Positions 61,101-64,000 of a stretch of DNA of 64,000 nt are shown here, one piece after another (position 1 is the first letter of the stretch; every line of letters begins with the position of its first letter). A model generated the notes under the pieces. The model was given only the letters and a program-made list of their open reading frames with translations. It was not told the DNA's origin and ran no database searches. The stretch spans positions 28,960,993-29,024,992 of the forward strand of contig JAFMSR010000019.1 in the NCBI GenBank assembly GCA_022818135.1. The letters are read 5' to 3'. The DNA comes from Saxidomus purpurata (lineage: Eukaryota; Mollusca; Bivalvia; Venerida; Veneridae). The position numbers were made by a program, and so were the translations under genes.

Positions 61101-62270
61101 ATTGTTCAATTATTTTGACCTACATCAATAAAGTGATCAATTGTTTATAGTGAAAGTATTTGCTTGAGTGTGTGGTGAACAAACTCAAAAAGGTAACTGA
61201 CCAAATAAAATAATCATATCTTTTAAAGATCTTTAAAATATGTAGAACATCCCTTTTCTACATTATCTTTACATTATATTTATACAGTAGCTTAATATGA
61301 AGCTAGTCTATCAGTGACCAGTCATGTTAATTTACCCCTGCTGTGAAAACGCTTGTGTGGCTGGACCCTTGTGGTTAATATCTCACATTCCTGTTCAATT
61401 GTCTTTAAGCACTGAACCGTGAATATACTACTAGCTTATTGTAAATCAAAGGTTAACCGAGGAAAACAGTAAGGTCGTAGCTCAAGGGCCAAATTCAGAC
61501 TATAAATGCATTCCTTTTTATTGCACTTTTCTCTTTTCAGTAGTATGATTGAATTTAAGGTTTGGGCCCATTCAGGGTATTGTTTGGGCCCGTTGATGTT
61601 ATTTGTTTTGGCCCGTTGATGGTATTGTTTAGGAATATTTTGTTACAGGTGAGGAAGTTAATGTTGGAATGAGGTTCCCATCATGGAGTTCGATGTCATC
61701 TCGTGAAGCGAGGCCATTTCCTTCCGGTGATGATCGTGCTGTAAGTAACTGTCATAGTTCTAAACAAAATTAATATTTTTGCAAAGTTTTATGATTTAAA
61801 TTTGAAATATATCATTTCTATATTTGTGTGAAGGGGCAATCTGTTATTCTGAAATAAGTTCTTGAAGTTTTTTTTTCCAGTACTGTAAATTGAGTAATTT
61901 TCGCGATAATTGAATTTTCCCTTTTTTACACGAATTCCCATTCCGCTAATTCAAAAATCCAGCGAAGAATTCATTTCACAAATATTTACTATTACAGATT
62001 CTCCTTTCGAAGTAGACCGCGAATAAGTTTAAAAACAAGAAATTTTCGTCATGCACAAATTTCAAAATTTAAAGTACAATAATTTAAGAGTCGGAATTAA
62101 AGACAAATGCGAAAAAAAGCTGGTAGACTTCCGTTATTTTAATGTCAATTTATGTGTGCATGAGTAGCATTTTTCATTAATTGTTTTATTTTCAGTTTAA
62201 GCAGCCATATCATAGTCAACGTGCGACCACGAGTACTCGTCACAGTGACAGAGAATATTCTCTTTACTAA
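32211..62270 (+). CDS. Gene B: SRCR/sushi/EGF/SEA-like type I membrane receptor
   Basis: Complete spliced gene with 40 coding exons, listed below, summing to 5514 nt (1837 codons plus TAA). Predicted domains by residue: signal peptide 1-17; SRCR1 18-125; CCP1 126-179; SRCR2 180-285; SRCR3 286-396; CCP2 397-449; SRCR4 450-556; SRCR5 557-664; SRCR6 665-770; CCP3 771-826; SRCR7 827-933; CCP4 934-989; 13 EGF-like modules 990-1554; linker; SEA-like 1564-1670; four-Cys knot to about 1705; transmembrane within 1713-1756; tail to 1837. All extracellular modules begin and end in phase 1 and each SRCR is split by a phase-2 intron, as in group A SRCR genes. SRCR receptors bind polyanionic or microbial ligands in other animals; that role here is inference. 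The EGF-to-tail half is paralogous to gene A. Confidence 0.9.
32802..33793 (+). CDS. Gene B exons 2-3: SRCR domain 1
   Basis: Exons 32802-32964 and 33633-33793, split in phase 2. [17 protein letters not shown]...GTVCDY...VMCRMMGL, then [18 protein letters not shown]...DC...FC...DVGIIC. All six group A cysteines are present. Confidence 0.88.
33095..33266. mobile_element. CAGT-ended MITE in gene B intron 2
   Basis: Left end CAGTAATCTACGTATATAACGA and the inverse of the right end (GTTATATACGGGCTACTG) match at about 16 of 20 positions, both flanked by TA. TA duplication and CAGT ends point to the Tc1/mariner-Tigger class; non-coding. Confidence 0.6.
34515..34586 (-). mobile_element. tRNA-like head of a SINE
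   Basis: On the minus strand GCCCCCTATAGCTCAGTGG begins a tRNA-like segment with box A (TAGCTCAGTGG) and a mutated box B (GGTTAGAACC). The rest of the SINE probably runs toward 34000 on the minus strand, but its end is not clear. Confidence 0.6.
35001..35162 (+). CDS. Gene B exon 4: sushi/CCP domain 1
   Basis: Acceptor CTTGCAG, donor GTATAA, phase 1-1. [12 protein letters not shown]...ISCYEGFEI...FCRNGSWSA...FTC; four cysteines and the conserved Trp of a CCP module. Confidence 0.87.
35517..36057 (+). CDS. Gene B exons 5-6: SRCR domain 2
   Basis: Exons 35517-35673 (157 nt) and 35897-36057. [11 protein letters not shown]...GTVCARG...VLCRMLGF, then [17 protein letters not shown]...NNC...SC...AAVIC. 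Six cysteines. Confidence 0.87.
36480..36975 (+). CDS. Gene B exons 7-8: SRCR domain 3
   Basis: Exons 36480-36648 and 36812-36975. [19 protein letters not shown]...GTVCSK...TLCRML, then [15 protein letters not shown]...NNC...YC...LVC. The first exon is 12 nt longer than the usual 157, giving a four-residue insertion (SSYI area) between the first two cysteines. Confidence 0.87.
37020..37160. repeat. CA-microsatellite repeat element, copy 2 (partial)
   Basis: ATAATATCAAACAGGGAATGTC, poly-A, then about 28 CA units. The left part matches the copy at 59740-60070; the right part is missing. Confidence 0.6.
37384..37542 (+). CDS. Gene B exon 9: sushi/CCP domain 2
   Basis: Acceptor TACCTAG, donor GTGTGT, phase 1-1. 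[14 protein letters not shown]...AKCYD...[10 protein letters not shown]...AC. The CGQPDI start is shared with CCP3, suggesting that SRCR-CCP-SRCR blocks were duplicated. Confidence 0.85.
37728..38608 (+). CDS. Gene B exons 10-11: SRCR domain 4
   Basis: Exons 37728-37884 (157 nt) and 38445-38608. [19 protein letters not shown]...GTICDN...VLCHMTGL, then [16 protein letters not shown]...NNC...TC...VSVIC. The second exon uses the acceptor TTTCAAG; a CAG 8 nt further would break the frame. Confidence 0.86.
38753..39853 (+). CDS. Gene B exons 12-13: SRCR domain 5, lacking two cysteines
   Basis: Exons 38753-38909 (157 nt) and 39687-39853. [20 protein letters not shown]...GTIGGDR...AVCRMLGL, then [15 protein letters not shown]...NQC...[12 protein letters not shown]. 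The GTVC cysteine is Gly and the cysteine before H-x-E-D is Thr/Lys: the partners of the C2-C7 disulfide in the standard SRCR numbering. The reading frame and all other hallmarks are intact. Confidence 0.86.
40504..41203 (+). CDS. Gene B exons 14-15: SRCR domain 6
   Basis: Exons 40504-40660 (157 nt) and 41043-41203. [19 protein letters not shown]...GTICDEN...LFCRLLGL, then [15 protein letters not shown]...SSC...EC...VSVVC. The first exon ends in a GC donor (AG|GCAAGT); the 157-nt length matches four other SRCR first halves. Confidence 0.86.
40670..40708 (+). repeat. GGCT microsatellite beside a GC donor
   Basis: About nine GGCT/GACC/GGCC units begin 10 nt past the gene B exon 14 donor. Confidence 0.85.
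41758..41925 (+). CDS. Gene B exon 16: sushi/CCP domain 3
   Basis: Acceptor GTTATAG, donor GTAAGT, phase 1-1. [15 protein letters not shown]...ADCSYY...[11 protein letters not shown]...EC. Confidence 0.84.
42112..42655 (+). CDS. Gene B exons 17-18: SRCR domain 7
   Basis: Exons 42112-42268 (157 nt) and 42492-42655. [18 protein letters not shown]...GTICDDN...VICNMIGY, then [15 protein letters not shown]...NNC...NC...SVNC. Six cysteines. Confidence 0.87.
43170..43337 (+). CDS. Gene B exon 19: sushi/CCP domain 4
   Basis: Acceptor CTTGTAG, donor GTACGT, phase 1-1. [14 protein letters not shown]...VTCNRDFKL...[11 protein letters not shown]...RC. The most canonical CCP of the four; last module before the EGF block. 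Confidence 0.88.
43373..43410 (+). pseudogene. Relic of gene A exon 2 in gene B intron 19
   Basis: GGATCTTACTT-TGTACATGCCCAGTT-GAAAACAG matches gene A 772-808 at all but two positions; one change makes an in-frame TGA. Directly after it the sequence resumes at the homologue of gene A about 3855, so exons 3-6 were deleted. Confidence 0.75.
43683..43808 (+). CDS. Gene B exon 20: EGF-like module
   Basis: Acceptor CACTTCAG, donor [19 protein letters not shown]...GTANCVCQ; paralogue of gene A exon 7, same 126 nt. Confidence 0.87.
44178..44294 (+). CDS. Gene B exon 21: EGF
   Basis: Acceptor GTTGACAG, donor GTTTGA, 117 nt. [14 protein letters not shown]...GSFKCRC. The usual E before the first Cys is K, so calcium binding may be weakened. 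Paralogue of gene A exon 8. Confidence 0.86.
44486..44598 (+). pseudogene. Relic of gene A exon 9 in gene B intron 21
   Basis: GAAATGCAACACGGAACA, GGACAATTCA, AAACGGCA and GGTTACTTTAAA follow the gene A exon 9 sequence (second EGF) in order. Shifted frame, stop codons, several lost cysteines and no splice donor show that it is dead. Confidence 0.7.
44849..46000 (+). CDS. Gene B exons 22-23: eight-cysteine EGF plus EGF
   Basis: Exons 44849-44955 and 45844-46000, joined in phase 0. [11 protein letters not shown]...GVCICSQ + [14 protein letters not shown]...GFFLCEC. Paralogues of gene A exons 10-11. Confidence 0.87.
45139..45298. mobile_element. CAGT-type MITE in gene B intron 22
   Basis: AAACTCCGTATATAACGAC at the left and CGGAGTTGACTGTATA at the right are inverse; same family as 33095-33266. 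Confidence 0.5.
46245..46295 (+). pseudogene. Relic of gene A exon 7 in gene B intron 23
   Basis: CACTTCGGCTTGATATGAATGC aligns with the gene A acceptor and exon start CACTTCAGCTGAACTTGAATGC. The acceptor AG is now GG and a base is inserted. The sequence before it also matches gene A from about 4077. Confidence 0.7.
46597..46713 (+). CDS. Gene B exon 24: calcium-binding-type EGF
   Basis: Acceptor TTTACAG, donor [20 protein letters not shown]...GSFKCSC. Second gene B copy of gene A exon 8, closer to it than exon 21 is. Confidence 0.88.
46922..49124 (+). CDS. Gene B exons 25-26: eight-cysteine EGF plus EGF
   Basis: Exons 46922-47028 and 48968-49124. [11 protein letters not shown]...GQCICKQ + [14 protein letters not shown]...GSFLCEC. 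Second gene B copy of gene A exons 10-11. Confidence 0.87.
47405..48080 (+). repeat. Tandem repeat of about 150-165 nt in gene B intron 25
   Basis: Begins ACAAGAGCTGTTCCCCATAA, then at least three diverged monomers marked by GACAAAGTTACAGTC at 47678, 47842 and 47993 (first, weaker, at 47525), each with ACACGAATGTGTG-like and TGACCTT patches. A repeat type common in bivalves. Confidence 0.65.
49377..50146 (+). CDS. Gene B exons 27-28: eight-cysteine EGF plus EGF
   Basis: Exons 49377-49483 and 49990-50146. [11 protein letters not shown]...GSCTCNE + [14 protein letters not shown]...NGSYICDC. Paralogues of gene A exons 12-13. Confidence 0.87.
50435..50692 (+). CDS. Gene B exon 29: eight-cysteine EGF plus EGF
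   Basis: Acceptor ATTTCAG, donor GTAAAT, 258 nt. [11 protein letters not shown]...GWNGTTC then [11 protein letters not shown]...GSFDCKC. Paralogue of gene A exon 14. Confidence 0.88.
51404..51688 (+). CDS. Gene B exon 30: eight-cysteine EGF plus EGF
   Basis: Acceptor TTTTGCAG, donor GTGAAT, 285 nt. [11 protein letters not shown]...GWEGEMC then [12 protein letters not shown]...GGYVCDC. One codon longer than gene A exon 15. Confidence 0.88.
52229..52255 (+). CDS. Gene B exon 31: 27-nt microexon
   Basis: Acceptor CTTTCAG, donor [16 protein letters not shown]; same size and place as gene A exon 16. Confidence 0.8.
52295..52321 (+). repeat. TTG microsatellite
   Basis: About eight TTG units in gene B intron 31; gene A carries its dispersed repeat at the matching place (11890). 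Confidence 0.85.
52923..54302 (+). CDS. Gene B exons 32-34: SEA-like module
   Basis: Exons 52923-53035, 53353-53414 and 54157-54302; lengths 113, 62 and 146 nt are identical to gene A. Exon 32 ends in the weak donor GTTAGT. Exon 33 has a normal GT donor where gene A has GC. Same strand-helix-strand-strand-helix-strand pattern ([48 protein letters not shown]). Confidence 0.7.
55102..55207 (+). CDS. Gene B exon 35: four-cysteine juxtamembrane knot
   Basis: Acceptor GAATACAG, donor GTAAGA, 106 nt. [13 protein letters not shown]...[12 protein letters not shown]...DCKK. Confidence 0.8.
55849..55871 (+). CDS. Gene B exon 36: 23-nt microexon
   Basis: Acceptor ATTTCAG, donor GTTAGC; codes REGTISEG, in frame between knot and transmembrane exon. 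Confidence 0.75.
56188..56205 (+). repeat. Poly-G tract
   Basis: About 16 consecutive G in gene B intron 36, followed by a G-rich stretch to about 56240. May form G-quadruplex-type structure; not present in gene A. Confidence 0.8.
56350..56435. repeat. Fragment of the CAGT-type MITE family
   Basis: ATGTATCCGAAGTTTCGCTATATCC...TATACGGAGTTGACTGTA. The homologous piece in gene A is at about 15570-15640, so this copy predates the duplication. Confidence 0.5.
56648..56777 (+). CDS. Gene B exon 37: transmembrane helix and stop-transfer
   Basis: Acceptor ATTCTAG, donor GTAAGT, 130 nt. Hydrophobic [20 protein letters not shown] then basic [13 protein letters not shown]. Confidence 0.88.
57224..57370 (+). 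repeat. Two 74-nt tandem units in gene B intron 37
   Basis: Units start at 57224 and 57298 with AAGGAGCTGTTAAAGC and are almost identical. Each contains GTTTGCGACC...GGTCGCAAA, an inverted pair. Gene A has no such unit here. Confidence 0.9.
57856..57932 (+). CDS. Gene B exon 38: cytoplasmic tail
   Basis: Acceptor TTTTAG, donor GTACTG, 77 nt. [18 protein letters not shown] then KIGRSQRG. The last eight codons are missing from the gene A exon. Confidence 0.78.
58822..59591 (-). pseudogene. Tc1/mariner transposase pseudogene
   Basis: Minus strand, reading from 59591: MPRLSENER start, helix-turn-helix-like RLAARYR and [10 protein letters not shown] in shifted frames, TDESRLNL with the first catalytic Asp, [10 protein letters not shown] corresponding to the G-rich strand, [10 protein letters not shown] with the second Asp, and [10 protein letters not shown] with the catalytic Glu. 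Frameshifts, an in-frame stop before TDES, and a changed PDLN motif (33 residues between second Asp and Glu, not 34) show it is inactive. Confidence 0.82.
59740..60070. repeat. CA-rich repeat element, copy 3
   Basis: TTAATATCAAACAGGTGTC, A- and CA-rich middle, then CTACCAACACACATAC...CGGAACACAG, then ACCACTGGGGAGCTTAAACC. Same block order as 24340-24640. Confidence 0.6.
60563..61408. mobile_element. TTAA-flanked insertion with preserved empty site
   Basis: Left TTAA-AGACAGTT, right AATTGTCT-TTAA: short inverted ends with duplicated TTAA around 838 nt. Gene A intron 23 has the uninterrupted site CCGATTTTAAACACTGA with a single TTAA at 17867-17870. piggyBac-type mechanism inferred; no transposase seen. 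Confidence 0.75.
61649..61740 (+). CDS. Gene B exon 39: cytoplasmic tail
   Basis: Acceptor GTTACAG, donor GTAAGT, 92 nt. [14 protein letters not shown]...DDRA. It follows a 3.7-kb intron loaded with inserted elements. Confidence 0.8.
62196..62270 (+). CDS. Gene B exon 40: C-terminus and stop
   Basis: Acceptor [20 protein letters not shown]...DREYSLY then TAA. The two residues past the gene A end include the final Tyr. Confidence 0.8.
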   Translation, partial: FKQPYHSQRATTSTRHSDREYSLY

Positions 62271-62670
62271 AGATTTGCGACATAATGAAAGACGGACGGC
62301 ACTGATTGTGTCATTTTGATAGAAATAAGCTTAGTGTGTTTAAAGGATAAACTCCGTTTTTAGATCCCCAGCTTGTTGTGTGATATTGCCATTTTATCGT
62401 CATTTAAAAGGACATGTATTTTGTATCCCATGTGTGTTTGCGAATCACTATTAAAGCGAATTTTATATTAGCTCATATACAATGTACTATAAGTTATGCT
62501 CATATTAAACTTCCCCCATCCTATATTGTTTTTGGAGATGTGTGCCAAAAATACCACTGTGAATTTGTAAGTATTATTTCTCATTTGTAATCAATCGTTA
62601 ATCGTCTATGTCACGTGCCTGCAGAACATCAAATTTGTCGAACAATTTCCTTAATCACTGAACTTTAGTG

Positions 62671-63048
62671 TTAAAGAGGCACTCCCTGCATCTAGCTGAT
62701 TATATTCTCGAACACAAATAATGTGTTCAATGAACGTAAAATAGTAAATTGATACAATTTTAAAGAAAAAATATGTACCGAAAAATGCCACATTTTAAGA
62801 CAAACGATCAACATAGAGACATTATGTAATACATCGCTCTCTACCCTGTACAGCAGCTTTACATATATTATTTACAGGTTTATTGAACTGTATCATACTT
62901 ATAAAAACGCTGATTTTATTGATGATTACTGGAATGTAAAGCTTTAAACGTCAAATTAACAAATAATACTTGCAAATATTCTATTGTATATGCTTCTAAA
63001 CTTACAATGCATTTAGTTTTACACCAGTTTTAGGGAGTGCCTCTTTTA
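62671..63048. mobile_element. TTAA-flanked MITE in gene B 3' flank
   Basis: TTAA-AGAGGCACTCCCT at the left, AGGGAGTGCCTCT-TTTA at the right; 13-nt perfect inverted ends. Best-preserved of three copies. Confidence 0.7.
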
Positions 63049-63223
63049 TTGCAATTCTATCAAAATACATTGCTCTGTTTCCTTTAATATATCATTGCTT
63101 AAAACTGCTTTTTTCATAGGTGTTTAGTATAACGATTGAATCTTAATCATTTCAAAAATACGTATATTCCAAAACTACGTCTTTTAGAATTTTGCTAAGA
63201 GCTTTGATTTATAGATATATTTC

Positions 63224-63229
63224 AATAAA
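63224..63229 (+). terminator. Candidate poly(A) signal of gene B
   Basis: AATAAA in the same conserved block as in gene A, about 0.95 kb past the stop. Confidence 0.35.
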
Positions 63230-63390
63230 ATTTATTATGTAGAAATTTTCAATTGTAGCTTTTCTATTTTCAAGTATAGTTCGACATTAGAAACGTTTAG
63301 CTTAAGTCCTGCAACTAACCAGCTCAATGAATAAAGTTTTATTATATATCAAAGATTGATACATAAACGTCAGACCAGTTTACACCAGTT

Positions 63391-64000
63391 TTTGTCTTTT
63401 TGTATACATATCTTGTAGTACCGTTTAAAAACATTCTGAAGAAAGAAGCGCTATGCTTGCATTAACTATCAGGTACATGTGTTTAAGCTTTAGTCTGAAA
63501 ATGTCTGTGAGTCTACATGTAATGCCAGCCCAGTAGTGAACAAGAAACATTTTTATTGTGCATGATGATTTTACTTTCAAAGCCTATGGTTTCTCCTATC
63601 CTTTTCTTTTCGGGAAAGAGTATCAACAAAATTTGGACATTAAACTGAAACGGAAGACGTGGCAGTCGGGTTATTTTATCTCACATACAAGTGGTTTGTT
63701 TCATTTACATGTACATGTATTATACGTGATGAAATTATGGAAATGTGTAAATGTTCATTGTCCAAACTTGATAGCATCACAGCGAGATCATGTTATCACG
63801 CTTTTATTAACTATATATTTTTACTTTACGTTTTGATGTAGAAACATACAATCAGTGATAAAGACAACATAATACTTACGAATGTCATTACAATAAAACG
63901 ACGGGAAAACGATAAACTATGTGTGATTAAAAAGTGAATGCTTTTGACACAGACATTTCATTTCCAACGAGAACGTTACAATGTTCATTTCATCAGTGTG
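63391..64000 (+). other. 3' end of window, nothing recognised
   Basis: Past the end of paralogous homology (about 63390). Two overlapping short open frames near 63560-63840 show no known domain and no splice context; I do not call a gene. Confidence 0.4.

Overview
The window is animal nuclear DNA. It is AT-rich, with short exons (23-285 nt) separated by long introns with GT-AG or GC-AG boundaries, and no operon-like layout. The protein modules (SRCR, sushi, EGF, SEA-like) and the dispersed repeats fit a marine bivalve mollusc. One such repeat has a start of the type GATCACCTGAGCAC followed by GTCCGTCGTCTGTC and AGGTCA-type monomers. A venerid-type clam is plausible, but the species cannot be named from the sequence.

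Two large genes on the + strand fill most of the window. Gene A (177-18632, 5' end outside the window) has 25 visible exons coding 1040 residues: 18 EGF-like modules, a short linker, an SEA-like module, a four-cysteine knot, one transmembrane helix and a basic/tyrosine-containing tail. Gene B (32211-62270) appears complete: 40 coding exons whose lengths sum to 5514 nt, i.e. 1837 codons plus stop. Its order is signal peptide, SRCR1, CCP1, SRCR2, SRCR3, CCP2, SRCR4, SRCR5, SRCR6, CCP3, SRCR7, CCP4, 13 EGF-like modules, the same linker/SEA-like/knot/transmembrane/tail block. Both products should be type I surface receptors. By domain content they resemble invertebrate scavenger/pattern-recognition receptors; the ligand is unknown.

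The two genes are tandem paralogues. Homology, introns and 3' flank included, runs from about gene A exon 2 to 19615 and from about 43370 to 63390. Since then gene B lost about 3 kb (gene A exons 3-6), duplicated a five-exon EGF block internally, and let several EGF exons decay into recognisable relics. Gene A changed a splice donor and a stop codon in its tail. The SRCR/CCP half of gene B has no counterpart inside the window for gene A; it may lie upstream.

Layout: 1-176 intron of gene A; 177-18632 gene A; 18633-about 19615 its 3' flank; 19616-32210 intergenic, gene-poor and full of repeats (palindromic tandem repeat, tRNA-derived SINE, TTAA-flanked MITE, CA and AAT microsatellites, degenerate AGGTCA-type array); 32211-62270 gene B; 62271-64000 its 3' flank and sequence in which nothing is recognised. 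Gene B intron 38 carries a broken Tc1/mariner transposase and a TTAA-flanked insertion whose empty site is preserved in the matching gene A intron.
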